DNA from: Labrenzia sp. OB1
Lineage (GTDB): Bacteria > Pseudomonadota > Alphaproteobacteria > Rhizobiales > Stappiaceae
Assembly: GCF_001624695.1 (NCBI RefSeq)
Contig: NZ_JSEP01000005.1
Location: 172,001-236,000 of the forward strand
Direction of reading: 5' to 3'
DNA: 64,000 nt
The position numbers and the translations under genes were made by a program. Below the pieces are notes generated by a model. It worked only from the letters and a program-made list of their open reading frames with translations, was not told where the DNA came from and did not search any database. Of the stretch, positions 1 to 8,116 are shown in pieces; the stretch's first letter is position 1; every line of letters begins with the position of its first letter.

Positions 1-213
1 AGCAGCAGAGGGCGCCTTGCGGATCGCGCTCCAGTTTGTGGCCAGGGGATCGTCGATCGGCAGGATCGGTGCGGCCAGCGCAATGGCAATGAAGAAGGCG
101 ACGATCACCAGCCCGAACTGGGCGCTTCTGTTGACCTTCAGCTTCTTCCAGGCGCGGTTTTCCGGCCTGACGGTCTCTTCTGCCGGATCGGCGGCGGAGG
201 TCACGGCGCTCAC
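1..213 (-). CDS. Peptide-type ABC importer permease, DppC-like (N-terminal part only)
   Basis: This is the first 71 codons of an inner-membrane permease; the rest lies beyond the left edge. Reading leftward from a GTG at 213, the product starts VSAVTSAADPAEE and soon has a hydrophobic segment (about residues 33-49, LVIVAFFIAIALAAPIL) followed by a periplasmic stretch, which is the usual start of DppC/OppC proteins. The GTG overlaps the stop of the upstream DppB-like gene in a GTGA arrangement, so the two subunits are probably translationally coupled. It is the last visible gene of the leftward gntR-dppDFABC operon. The family assignment rests mainly on position and topology because the signature loop of the permease is outside the window. 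Confidence 0.8.
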   Translation of the reverse strand, partial: MSAVTSAADPAEETVRPENRAWKKLKVNRSAQFGLVIVAFFIAIALAAPILPIDDPLATNWSAIRKAPSAA

Positions 214-1157
214 AGGCTGCTCCTCATACGCGGGTTGAGAAGGAAATAAAGAACGTCGGCGACAAGATTCATCAGGATGAAGCCGGCGGCGGTGCACATG
301 ACGACTCCCTGAACCACGGCATAGTCGCGGGTGAAGACCGCATCGACAATCAGCTTGCCAAAGCCGGGGATGGTGAAGATCTGCTCCGTCAGAACCGCCC
401 CGGCAAGCAATTCGCCGAAGAGGAGTGCGCTGAGTGTGACGATGGGCAGCAGTGCGTTGCGGAAAGCGTGTTTCAATATGACGGTTTGTTCCAGCAGGCC
501 CTTGGCTCTCGCGGTGCGCACATAGTCGGCTTTCAGGACGCCGAGCATGGCGGAACGGGTATGGCGCATGAGCGTGGCGGCAAGGGCGGTGCCCAGCACG
601 AAAGCCGGCATGATCATGGTCTGGAAGGATTTCGCCGGATCCACGAAAGGCGATACATAGCCCGAGGCCGGCAGCCAGCCCAGATGCACGGAGACCAGCA
701 TGATGAGCATGATGCCGAGCCAGAAGTTGGGGATGGACAGGCCGGAAAGCGCGATGAAGTTGGCGATGTAGTCGACGGCCGTGCCTTTTTTGACGGCTGA
801 GAGAATTCCCGCCGGAATGCCGATCGCGAAAGCGATGATCATGGCCATCACGGCGAGCTGGATGGTGACCGGCAGCTTGTCGCCGATCAGGTCCAGTACC
901 GGTTGGCGGGTTCTGAGGGAGATGCCCAGATCGCCCTGCAGCATGGCTTTCATCCAGTAAAAATACTGCATGATGATCGGGTCGTTGAGGCGGTATTTCT
1001 CGCGAATGAACTCCAGCATCTCTGGATCGCGTTCCTCGCCCGCGAGCACGAGAGCCGGATCGCCGGGCAGCAGTTTCTGCAGCACGAAGACGAAGATCGA
1101 CACCAGGATCAGCGTCGGTATGGCGATGAGCAGCCGGCGCGCAATGTAGGACAGCAT
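210..1157 (-). CDS. Peptide-type ABC importer permease, DppB-like
   Basis: A 315-residue integral membrane protein of the DppB/OppB family, which forms half of the membrane channel for di/oligopeptides or similar solutes. It begins with the family's typical N-terminal membrane helix (ARRLLIAIPTLILVSIFVF), has the early periplasmic LPGDPA motif, several further membrane helices, and near residues 200-215 the coupling region with RTARAKGL that contacts the ATPase. The length is normal for the family. It follows the binding-protein gene after a 62-base gap that holds a strong hairpin, and its stop overlaps the GTG of the DppC-like partner. The substrate cannot be read from the permease. Confidence 0.93.
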   Translation of the reverse strand: MLSYIARRLLIAIPTLILVSIFVFVLQKLLPGDPALVLAGEERDPEMLEFIREKYRLNDPIIMQYFYWMKAMLQGDLGISLRTRQPVLDLIGDKLPVTIQLAVMAMIIAFAIGIPAGILSAVKKGTAVDYIANFIALSGLSIPNFWLGIMLIMLVSVHLGWLPASGYVSPFVDPAKSFQTMIMPAFVLGTALAATLMRHTRSAMLGVLKADYVRTARAKGLLEQTVILKHAFRNALLPIVTLSALLFGELLAGAVLTEQIFTIPGFGKLIVDAVFTRDYAVVQGVVMCTAAGFILMNLVADVLYFLLNPRMRSSL

Positions 1158-1178
1158 TCAGGCACTACCCGGTTTGAA

Positions 1179-1207
1179 GCGGATCCCGGCGAGGAGCCGG
1201 GATCCGC
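1179..1207. other. Strong hairpin between binding-protein and permease genes
   Basis: A perfect 12-bp inverted repeat (1179-1190 GCGGATCCCGGC and 1196-1207) with a 5-base loop lies in the gap after the binding-protein stop. No T-run follows on the minus strand, so it does not look like a full intrinsic terminator. By analogy with binding-protein-dependent operons, it may protect the upstream message 3' end or attenuate the distal genes. Confidence 0.75.
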
Positions 1208-1219
1208 GGTTGGTGTGGA

Positions 1220-2725
1220 TTATTTGAACTTGACGTTCTCGAGGCGGATCATGCCGTCCGGATAGGGTGTGAAGCCTTCCAGCTTCTCGGAAAGCGCCCA
1301 GATCCAGGTTACGTGATAGAGATAGATGATCGGCAATTCCTCGATCAGGATGTCGCGCGCCGCGTCGTATTTGGCCTTTCGGGTGGCATTGTCGGTGCTC
1401 GTGCGGGCTTCATCCAGGAGCTTGTCGACTTCCGGAATGCAGACCTTTGAATCGTTGATGCCGCCCTCGCAGGTCATGAACTGGTGGATGTTGCCGTCAG
1501 GATCGACACGGCCCGACCAGCCGACCTGGCTGCCCTGGTAATTGCCGGCCGACTGGTCCGCCAGAAGGCTGGCGAATTCCATCGTCTTCAGCTTGACGTT
1601 GAAGCCGGCTTCAGCGGCCATCGACTGCACCACCTGCATCATCTGGGTCTGAACCGGGTTGTTGGCGACCTGGATCTCCACATCGAGGCTGTCATAGCCT
1701 GCTTCCTTCAGGAGCTCCTTGGCTTTTTCCACGTCGCGGGCCTGAATCGGATAGTCCTGATCGTACCAGGGGCTGGTCGGCGGGAACGGCTGATTGCCCG
1801 GCGCGAATGCGCCTTCGAAAACCACCTGGTTGATGGCGTCCCGATCGAGCGACAGGCTGAAGGCCTGACGGATCTTCGGATCGTTGCCGAACGGGTTGTC
1901 ACCCTTGTCGCCGTTGTTGATGTTCACCGTGATGCCCTGATAACCGAGGCTGACGGCCTCGGCGTAGGACAGATCCGCATCGTCCTTGACGGAAGCGACA
2001 TCGGTGGCCGCCAACCGCTCAAGCATGTCCAGATCGCCGGAGCGCAGGTTGGCCAGACGCACGGTGGTGTCCGGGATCGGCAAGAAGGTCACCGTGTCGA
2101 AGTTGATGGCATCCGCGTTCCAGTAGCCGTCGTATTTACCGAGCACGATGCGGTCCTGCTGGACGCGCTCCACGAATTTGAACGGGCCCGAGCAGACCGG
2201 GTTGTTGCCGAAATCCACTCCGGCGGCGGCTGCGGCGGTCGGTGACATCATCATGCCCGAGCGGTCGGCGAACTGGGCAAGCAGCGTCGCGTCCGGGGCT
2301 GTCAGATTGATTTTGACCTGCAACGGTCCGGAGACCTCAACGGAGTCGATGGACTTGACTTCGCTCTTGCGGCGGCTTTCCGGCAGGGTTTTCGAACGCT
2401 CGATATTGGCCTTGACGGCCTCGGCATCGAACGGCGTGCCGTCATGGAAAGTGACGCCGTCGCGCAGGTCCATGGTCAGGACCTTGCCGTCATCGGACCA
2501 GCTCCAGCCGGTCGCGAGCTGCGGAATGATTTCGAGATCCGGTGTGATGTCGACCAGTTTGTCGCACAGCGACGCATAGACGATGCGACCGACGAACGTC
2601 CGGGACTGATCGGGATCGAGCACATCGGCATCGTCCTGAAGGCCGATGCGCAGATCGGCGGCATGGGCCGCCGTTGCCAGGGTTGTCGCGCTCAGCAGCA
2701 GCGCTGCCAGGAATTGCTTACGCAT
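1220..2725 (-). CDS. ABC importer periplasmic binding protein, SBP family 5 (DppA-like)
   Basis: A 501-residue extracytoplasmic binding protein of the DppA/OppA/NikA family (SBP_bac_5). A clear signal peptide is visible (MRKQFLAALLLSATTLATAAHAA, cleavage after AHA). The mature part shows the usual family landmarks: an early PQLATGWSWSDDGKV stretch, then LRDGVTFHDGTPFDAEAVK, and a central DPKIRQAFSLSLDRDAI block. The start at 2725 is supported by an AGGAG ribosome site about 9 bases upstream. The gene overlaps the end of the upstream ATPase gene by 8 bases. Ligand specificity (dipeptide, oligopeptide, opine, glutathione or other) is not readable. It belongs to the GntR-headed leftward operon. 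Confidence 0.93.
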   Translation of the reverse strand: MRKQFLAALLLSATTLATAAHAADLRIGLQDDADVLDPDQSRTFVGRIVYASLCDKLVDITPDLEIIPQLATGWSWSDDGKVLTMDLRDGVTFHDGTPFDAEAVKANIERSKTLPESRRKSEVKSIDSVEVSGPLQVKINLTAPDATLLAQFADRSGMMMSPTAAAAAGVDFGNNPVCSGPFKFVERVQQDRIVLGKYDGYWNADAINFDTVTFLPIPDTTVRLANLRSGDLDMLERLAATDVASVKDDADLSYAEAVSLGYQGITVNINNGDKGDNPFGNDPKIRQAFSLSLDRDAINQVVFEGAFAPGNQPFPPTSPWYDQDYPIQARDVEKAKELLKEAGYDSLDVEIQVANNPVQTQMMQVVQSMAAEAGFNVKLKTMEFASLLADQSAGNYQGSQVGWSGRVDPDGNIHQFMTCEGGINDSKVCIPEVDKLLDEARTSTDNATRKAKYDAARDILIEELPIIYLYHVTWIWALSEKLEGFTPYPDGMIRLENVKFK

Positions 2726-3857
2726 TGTTGTGACTCCTCTCGGAAAGCTTGATTTGAGTTTCTGTTGCGGCCGTGACCGGCTCTTGTCGTTGACTTATTT
2801 CGCGAAACAGCGCGAAACGCTTCTCCGCGTTTTCGCTCCTTGGCGGCTCTCGGACGGAGCCTTGCGAATTCTCGGCGATTTTCTCCCAATGATGGCAGGC
2901 GACCATCCGCGCGTTGGCAACGTCGGTCAGCGCGGGTTTTTCCGTGCCGCACAGGCTGGTCGCATGTGGGCAGCGGGGGTGAAAGCGGCAGCCTGACGGA
3001 GGGGCGAGCGGCGAGGGCACGTCGCCTGTCAGGGAAACGTCCATGGACCGGCCATGGGGCGAGGCAATCGGGATTGCCCGCATCAGCGCCTGCGTATAGG
3101 GATGCAGCGGTTTGTCGTACAACGGGTCATTGGGCGCCAGTTCGACGATTTCACCGAGATACATCACGGCGATGCGGTCGCTCATGTGCCGGATGACCGC
3201 GAGATCATGGGCAATCAGGATCAGCGTCAGGTCGAATTCGGCCTTCAGGTCCTCCAGAAGATTGATGACCTGGGCCTGCACGGAGACGTCGAGGGCGGAG
3301 ACCGGTTCGTCGCCGACAATCACCTTCGGGCCGCTGGCCAGGGCCCGCGCGATGCCGATACGCTGGCGCTGGCCGCCGGAAAACTCATGCGGATAGCGGT
3401 TGGCGAAAGCCGCGCGGAGGCCGACCTTTTTCAAAAGATCCGCCACTTTCAGGCGCCGTTCCTTGCGCGAAAGCGACGTGTGAACCTTCATCGGCTCCTC
3501 GATCAGCGCGCCGACGGTCATGCGCGGATTGAGCGAGGAAAACGGGTCCTGGAAGACGAACTGAAGATCCTTGCGCAGGCGGCGCATCTCCGGTTCTGAA
3601 AGAGACGAGATGTCATTGCCCTCGTAGAGCACCGCGCCCTCGGATGCCGGCAGCAGCCGCACCAGCAGACGGGCAAGTGTGGACTTTCCGCAGCCGCTTT
3701 CGCCGACAATCGAGAAAGTTTCCCCGCGCCGGATGTCCAGGGACACCTCGTTGACGGCGCCGACGGACACAGAGCGGCCGAACAGGCCCTTGCTGCTGGC
3801 AAACCGCTTTGTGGCTGAGCGCGTCTCGATGATCCTGTCGCGGGTCGGCAGCCTCAT
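2718..3857 (-). CDS. Peptide-type ABC importer ATPase, DppF-like
   Basis: A 379-residue cytoplasmic ATPase. Walker A is GESGCGKST, the Q-loop lies in QFVFQDPFSSLNPRM, the signature is FSGGQRQR, Walker B is KVIVGDEP and the H-loop is in IAHDLAVI. The C-terminal oligopeptide-transporter region with CRFHPRCPHA is present, which marks DppD/DppF/OppD/OppF subunits. After that region there is a further tail of roughly 55 charged residues, longer than usual, that runs through the ribosome site of the next gene. It overlaps the DppD-like gene by 4 bases (ATGA) and the binding-protein gene by 8 bases. Function as the second ATPase of the importer is secure; substrate is not known. Confidence 0.93.
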   Translation of the reverse strand: MRLPTRDRIIETRSATKRFASSKGLFGRSVSVGAVNEVSLDIRRGETFSIVGESGCGKSTLARLLVRLLPASEGAVLYEGNDISSLSEPEMRRLRKDLQFVFQDPFSSLNPRMTVGALIEEPMKVHTSLSRKERRLKVADLLKKVGLRAAFANRYPHEFSGGQRQRIGIARALASGPKVIVGDEPVSALDVSVQAQVINLLEDLKAEFDLTLILIAHDLAVIRHMSDRIAVMYLGEIVELAPNDPLYDKPLHPYTQALMRAIPIASPHGRSMDVSLTGDVPSPLAPPSGCRFHPRCPHATSLCGTEKPALTDVANARMVACHHWEKIAENSQGSVREPPRSENAEKRFALFREISQRQEPVTAATETQIKLSERSHNNA

Positions 3858-4882
3858 GATCCGGCCTCCTGGAGCACGGTCTCGGGGAACATCGTCTCCA
3901 GCGGGGCGTAATGGCAGGCGGCCCGGTGGGAAGGGCCGAGTTCGTCAAGCGGCGGTGTCGAGATCTCGCAATTCGCCTGTGCGAAGGGGCACCGGGGCGT
4001 GAAGCGGCATCCCGAAGGCATTTGATCGATCGCCGGTACCATGCCACCGATCGTCGCAAGCCTGCCGGAGCGCGGACCGACGGAAGGAACGGAGCTCATC
4101 AGGCCGATCGTATAGGGGTGCTGGGGATCGTCGAAGATGGAGGCCACCGGACCGTCCTCAACCATGTGGCCGGCATACATGACGCAGACCCTGTCGGCGA
4201 TTTCCGCGACAACGCCCAGGTCGTGGGTGATCATGACGAGAGCCGTCCCGGTTTCCTTCTGAAGCTCCTCGACCAGATCGATGATCTGGGCCTGGATCGT
4301 AACGTCCAGCGCAGTGGTCGGCTCATCTGCGATCAGCACCGCCGGATCATTCGCAAGAGCCATGGCGATCATGACCCGCTGGCGCATGCCGCCGGAAAGC
4401 TCGTGCGGATAGTCGTCCAGCCGGCTGGATGCGGCGGGGATCTTCACCCGATCCAGCATCTGCAGCGCGCGCTGCCGCGCCTCGGCCCGGGTCACATGCT
4501 TATGGCGCAGCACGACCTCGGCAATCTGATCTCCGATCCTGTAGGAGGGATTGAGCGAGGTCATCGGCTCCTGAAAAATCATCGAGATCGTATTGCCGCG
4601 AAGATCCGCCATGGCGCGTTGCGACAGCTCAAGCAGATCGCGATCACCGAACATGGCTGTGCCGGACATGACCTGTGCGACGGACCGGGGCAGCAACCCC
4701 ATGAGGGACAGGGCGGTGACCGACTTGCCGCAACCGCTCTCGCCGACGATACACAGGGTCTCGCCCGGGCAGACAGCGAAGGAAATACCGTCGATGATGT
4801 TGGCGGGGGCGCCCTTGAAGCGGAGCGCGAGATTTTCGACGATGAGAACGGGAGTGACGTTCGGGTCAGTGACCTTCGACAT
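3854..4882 (-). CDS. Peptide-type ABC importer ATPase, DppD-like
   Basis: A 342-residue ATPase partner of the DppF-like subunit. Walker [10 protein letters not shown] is near residue 52, then the Q-loop in [13 protein letters not shown], the signature LSGGMRQR, Walker [13 protein letters not shown] and the H-loop ITHDLG. The C-terminal segment has [14 protein letters not shown], the cysteine-containing peptide-importer tail. The coding sequence starts inside the end of the upstream GntR regulator gene (17-base overlap) and ends overlapping the DppF-like start, so it is transcribed with both. The tight linkage to the regulator argues that the GntR protein controls this importer and itself. Confidence 0.93.
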   Translation of the reverse strand: MSKVTDPNVTPVLIVENLALRFKGAPANIIDGISFAVCPGETLCIVGESGCGKSVTALSLMGLLPRSVAQVMSGTAMFGDRDLLELSQRAMADLRGNTISMIFQEPMTSLNPSYRIGDQIAEVVLRHKHVTRAEARQRALQMLDRVKIPAASSRLDDYPHELSGGMRQRVMIAMALANDPAVLIADEPTTALDVTIQAQIIDLVEELQKETGTALVMITHDLGVVAEIADRVCVMYAGHMVEDGPVASIFDDPQHPYTIGLMSSVPSVGPRSGRLATIGGMVPAIDQMPSGCRFTPRCPFAQANCEISTPPLDELGPSHRAACHYAPLETMFPETVLQEAGS

Positions 4883-5588
4883 CGGCCACCTCTGTCACGT
4901 TCTGGTAGAGAAGGCGCTGCTGGAGGGCCAGAAGATGGCTGCGCATGGCTTTTTCCGCTGAGACCGGGTCGCGATTCTCAATGGCCTTGATGATATCGAC
5001 ATGCTGGGACTTGTAGAGCGTCATCGCGTCACTGGTCCTGAGCGCTTCGCGCACATGGCGCCAGGCCGCATCCTGCCGGACCCGGTCGACGACATCGAAC
5101 AGCGCCAGGAACAGTGCGTTCTTGGCGGCGCGCGCGATGGCCCGGTGCAGGGCGCTGTCCCAGAGTTCCCGGCCATCCATGTCCTCGGCCTTTCCGAGGC
5201 GGCCGGCAACCTCGCGCATGGCGGCGATATCCGCCGAATTGGCCCGCAGGGCCGCGAGACGGGCAAGGACGGGTTCTATCTGCAGCCGGACTTCCATCAC
5301 TTCGAGCATGTTGGAATTCTCGTGCAGGGAAAGGATCTGCTTTTCCGGGTGGGCGGGTTCGCTCCCGATGAACGTTCCCGCACCCTGTCTCCGCCAGATT
5401 TTGCCCTCTGTTTCAAGCACTTCCAGTGCACGTCGCACCGCCCTGCGGCCGACGCCGATGGTTTCGGACAGCTCGCGCTCGGTGGGAACCTGCTCGGCTC
5501 CTTCGGCCGTCAGCTGATCGACGATGATCCTGAGCCGCTCTAGAGCCATGCTGGAATTCCGCTGAGAAGGCTTTTCCGTTTCGTTCAT
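4866..5588 (-). CDS. GntR-family transcriptional regulator, FadR subfamily
   Basis: A 240-residue DNA-binding regulator. Residues about 12-70 form the winged helix-turn-helix (VPTERELSETIGVGRRAVRRALEVLETEG), and the rest is an all-helical FCD ligand-binding domain with conserved Arg/His-rich positions. The reading frame extends upstream to 5696, but I chose the ATG at 5588 (MNETEKPSQ) because the extra residues look non-coding and an inverted repeat suited to an operator lies just upstream. It is the first gene of the leftward importer operon and overlaps the DppD-like gene. Most FadR-type regulators are repressors released by a carboxylate or amino-acid-like effector; the effector here is unknown. 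Confidence 0.88.
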   Translation of the reverse strand: MNETEKPSQRNSSMALERLRIIVDQLTAEGAEQVPTERELSETIGVGRRAVRRALEVLETEGKIWRRQGAGTFIGSEPAHPEKQILSLHENSNMLEVMEVRLQIEPVLARLAALRANSADIAAMREVAGRLGKAEDMDGRELWDSALHRAIARAAKNALFLALFDVVDRVRQDAAWRHVREALRTSDAMTLYKSQHVDIIKAIENRDPVSAEKAMRSHLLALQQRLLYQNVTEVADVEGH

Positions 5589-5603
5589 GCCACACCAATC
5601 CGA

Positions 5604-5619
5604 ACCAATTTGAATTGGT
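5604..5619. promoter_or_regulatory. Candidate GntR operator palindrome
   Basis: ACCAATT-TG-AATTGGT is a perfect 7+7 inverted repeat with a 2-base spacer, 16 bases upstream of the chosen gntR start. Its position suits autoregulation of the gntR-importer operon. That GntR binds it is inferred from location only. Confidence 0.55.
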
Positions 5620-6177
5620 GTCAGTATTGTTGGGAAATCTTCGGCGCGCAACCCTCCACGATGAGGCTTCCGGTGGCGTGTTTGCCTTTGCCTCAACTGA
5701 ATTCCTTAGGCGAAGTTCAACCGTTTTGTCGCAATGAACTTGCCCTAATGACTTGTTTTAAGAGAAATATTTTTCCGACTTGGTAAGTCCGTAGCTCTCC
5801 GGTTTTTCGAGAGGTGTCTGGTGTTGCTTGAAATTTGTGCGATGGAACAAATTTTAATCGGTCACCTAACGGTCGAGATTATCAACGCGAGCGCGCAAGG
5901 AAATTTCGAAAATTTCAGTAAAATGTCCAAAATATTCTGACCGAGCGGTAGGAATAGTCTATGTATTTCAAGATGGTTGTTCGGTCCTGAGCCCTCTGGG
6001 CAAGGAAAGGCGATAACCAGTTGATTGGTTCGCTTCAGATATCCTGTGACGGGAAATGCGAGTGGTGATGTTTTGGGCGTGCCGGATCTTTGGGCGATGG
6101 CGCAATTGACAAGAGTTTTGTCTTCGGCAATCCTCCGATGGACATAGCGGCATTCGTTCAGCCGCATGGCAACCGCG
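5620..6177. other. Gene-free divergent intergenic region
   Basis: About 560 bases between the two divergent importer operons hold no convincing gene. The part near 5700-5960 is AT-rich and probably contains the divergent promoters. A long antisense frame that covers part of it is a shadow of amiC. A small hairpin (GACAA-GAGTT-TTGTC, 6108-6122) and another with GCGGC/GCCGC arms (6147-6165) occur in the part likely transcribed as the amiC leader. I did not find clearly identifiable -35/-10 boxes. Confidence 0.5.
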
Positions 6178-6220
6178 CCCCGATCTGTCGCAGCTGATAC
6201 CTGCGGGTCGGGGTTTTTTT
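6178..6220 (+). terminator. Intrinsic terminator in the leader of the amiC operon
   Basis: Outer arms CCCCGA (6178-6183) and TCGGGG (6208-6213), inner arms CGCAG (6189-6193) and CTGCG (6201-6205), followed at once by seven T residues (6214-6220). It points toward amiC and ends about 58 bases before its ATG. There is no gene upstream on this strand, so it is best read as an attenuator that the downstream ANTAR protein could override. Confidence 0.75.
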
Positions 6221-6278
6221 GTGCCCGGCCGTAATTGCGCGTTCTCGAAGTGTCGGACTGGTGGAGTTGAAGGTGAAC

Positions 6279-7517
6279 ATGGCTTTGAGGGAGATTCCGG
6301 TCGGCGTCCTGTTTTCGAAATCCGGATCCTATTCCGTGATCGGCCAGGAAGCCTATTGGGGTGCCCGCATCGCTATCGACGAAATCAACGCGTCCGGGCA
6401 GTTCGATTTCCGCTTCCTGAGGGTTGACGGCGAGCCTGCAGGCCTGGCTGAGAACTATGCCGTCGAGGCTGACCGGTTGATGCGTGAAGCCGGATGCCGC
6501 CACATTGTCGGCACCCAGACCTCGTCCAGCCGCAAGGAAGTGCTTCCGGTTCTGGAGCGCGGACGCGGACTGCTCTGGTATACGACGCCCTATGAGGGCT
6601 TCGAGAGCCATGACAGGGTCGTCTATACGGGGGCCTGTCCGAACCAGGGGGTTGTTCCGCTCTTTCGCCACATCGTGCCGGAATACGGACGCGATGCCTT
6701 TCTGATCGGTTCCAACTATATCTGGGGCTGGGAAACCAACCGTATCGCCCGCGAACTTCTGGCTGGTTGCGACGGCGAGGTACTCGGCGAGAGATATGTC
6801 GCGATCGGTGACGAGAATATCGTTCATCTGATCGCGGAAATTCGCGAAAAGCGGCCTTCTTTCATCTTCAACAACCTGATCGGCGTCAGCAGCTATGCGT
6901 TTCTTCGCGCCATGAAGGAACTGGCTGGCGAAGAGTCCGCCTTCGCGCCGGGTCGCTGTCCGATCCTGAGCTGCAACCTGACCGAGGCGGAACTGCCGGT
7001 TCTGGGCGCTGCGGCGGATGGACTGATTTCCACCTCGACTTATTTCGAAACGCTGGAAACACCGGAAAACGCTGCCCTTCGCGCACGTCTTGAAGGAATG
7101 CGTGGTCCGGAGAGGGCGATCTCCTCCATGTTCGTCGGGCCGTATGAGGCGGTCTGGCTCCTGGCGCGGGCGATCGAAGCTTGCGGGAGCGATCATCCGG
7201 ACGACGTGCTGGCGGAGCTTTGCCGTCAACCCCACAAGACGCCTCTCAGGGAGATCCGCATCGATCCGCAAACCCAGCATGCTCACCTGCTGCCGTTGAT
7301 CGCGGTGGCAGAGACGTGCGGCCATTCGGGCGATGGTGCGGCTGGGCGATCGCGCTTTCGCATCGTCGAAAAGACGCCTGGACCTCTGGCCCCGGATCCC
7401 TATCTCGTTCACTACGATCCGCTGGACACGGGCGCCGCAGGTCGCCCGGCGGGCTCTGCGCGGATGTCCGCTCCGGTGGCCGGCAACGCCTCGAAGCTGA
7501 GGCTGGTGTCGTCATGA
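6279..7517 (+). CDS. amiC: AmiC/UrtA-like amide-sensing binding protein
   Basis: A 412-residue protein of the type 1 periplasmic-binding fold, closest by look to AmiC, the cytoplasmic amide sensor, and to UrtA-type binding proteins. It begins MALREIPVGVLFSKSGSYSV without a signal peptide, which fits a cytoplasmic sensor rather than a transport protein. Recognisable stretches are GQEAYWGARIAIDEINASG near residue 23 and SNYIWGWETNR near 146. The frame opens at 6219, but the ATG at 6279 lies after the terminator and is preceded by purine-rich ribosome-site sequence. It overlaps the AmiR-like gene by ATGA, the classic amiC-amiR arrangement, in which AmiC sequesters AmiR until an amide ligand binds. 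Confidence 0.85.
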   Translation: MALREIPVGVLFSKSGSYSVIGQEAYWGARIAIDEINASGQFDFRFLRVDGEPAGLAENYAVEADRLMREAGCRHIVGTQTSSSRKEVLPVLERGRGLLWYTTPYEGFESHDRVVYTGACPNQGVVPLFRHIVPEYGRDAFLIGSNYIWGWETNRIARELLAGCDGEVLGERYVAIGDENIVHLIAEIREKRPSFIFNNLIGVSSYAFLRAMKELAGEESAFAPGRCPILSCNLTEAELPVLGAAADGLISTSTYFETLETPENAALRARLEGMRGPERAISSMFVGPYEAVWLLARAIEACGSDHPDDVLAELCRQPHKTPLREIRIDPQTQHAHLLPLIAVAETCGHSGDGAAGRSRFRIVEKTPGPLAPDPYLVHYDPLDTGAAGRPAGSARMSAPVAGNASKLRLVSS

Positions 7518-8116
7518 GCAATCTGTTCCGCACCCCCAGTTTCCGAGGCTGGTCCGCCAGCATCCTGCACAAACCGCATACGGACCGTGACGCTGTGTGC
7601 CGTCAGCTTGACCGTCTCGGTGTGGAGATTTCGACCGCGTGGCCGGAACTGCCGGCTGGGGCCGAACAGGCAGACCTTCTCATATTCGATGCAGATGCTG
7701 GCCATGATGCCCAGTTTCCGTGGCCGGCCGATGCCCATCCAATGCCGATGATCGCCCTGATGGGAACCGAAGCGCCGGGACGCGTCGAATGGGCGATCCG
7801 GCGCGGGGCCATCGCCCATCTCAACAAGCCGGTCACGTCAAGCGGTGTTTATGGCGCGCTGGTCGTCGCGCAGCGGACCTTTACCATGCGCCGCGCCTCC
7901 GAGGAGCGCATCGCCACACTGGAGGCACGGCTTGCCTGCCGACCGCAGGTCGCGGAGGCCATCCTTCTGCTCATGCAGCATCAGGACGGCGATGCGGAAA
8001 CGGCCTACCGTCTGCTGCAGGACATGGCGATGAAGAGCCGCCAGACCATTGAGGCCGTGGCCAGGGATCTGATCGAGCGTGCGGGAGGGGAGAATGACGG
8101 CCGACGCGAAGCCTGA
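7514..8116 (+). CDS. amiR: AmiR-like ANTAR-domain antitermination regulator
   Basis: A 200-residue RNA-binding regulator. The N-terminal about 120 residues form a degenerate receiver-like domain without an obvious phosphorylation pocket (DLLIFDADAG, then LMGTEAPGRVEWAIRRGA). A coiled-coil linker (SEERIATLEARL) and a C-terminal ANTAR domain follow (RPQVAEAILLLMQHQ, then AYRLLQDMAMKSRQ). ANTAR proteins bind paired hairpins in leader RNA and prevent termination, and AmiR is held inactive by AmiC. The start overlaps amiC by 4 bases and its end overlaps the next permease gene by 23 bases. A terminator sits just upstream of amiC, so autogenous antitermination of the whole operon is likely. Confidence 0.87.
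   Translation: MSNLFRTPSFRGWSASILHKPHTDRDAVCRQLDRLGVEISTAWPELPAGAEQADLLIFDADAGHDAQFPWPADAHPMPMIALMGTEAPGRVEWAIRRGAIAHLNKPVTSSGVYGALVVAQRTFTMRRASEERIATLEARLACRPQVAEAILLLMQHQDGDAETAYRLLQDMAMKSRQTIEAVARDLIERAGGENDGRREA

Noticed and set aside
5589-5696. 36-codon N-terminal extension of the GntR gene
   Set aside because: It covers the palindrome and AT-rich promoter sequence; the MNETEK start fits the family better.
6108-6165. Two hairpins as a true ANTAR target RNA
   Set aside because: The loops are five and nine bases, so the hexanucleotide A-x-x-G loops of the ANTAR RNA motif are not visible; only the terminator was kept.
5862-7412. A 516-codon open frame on the minus strand
   Set aside because: It is antisense to amiC, which has clear family motifs and a coupled partner; the antisense product shows no recognisable fold.
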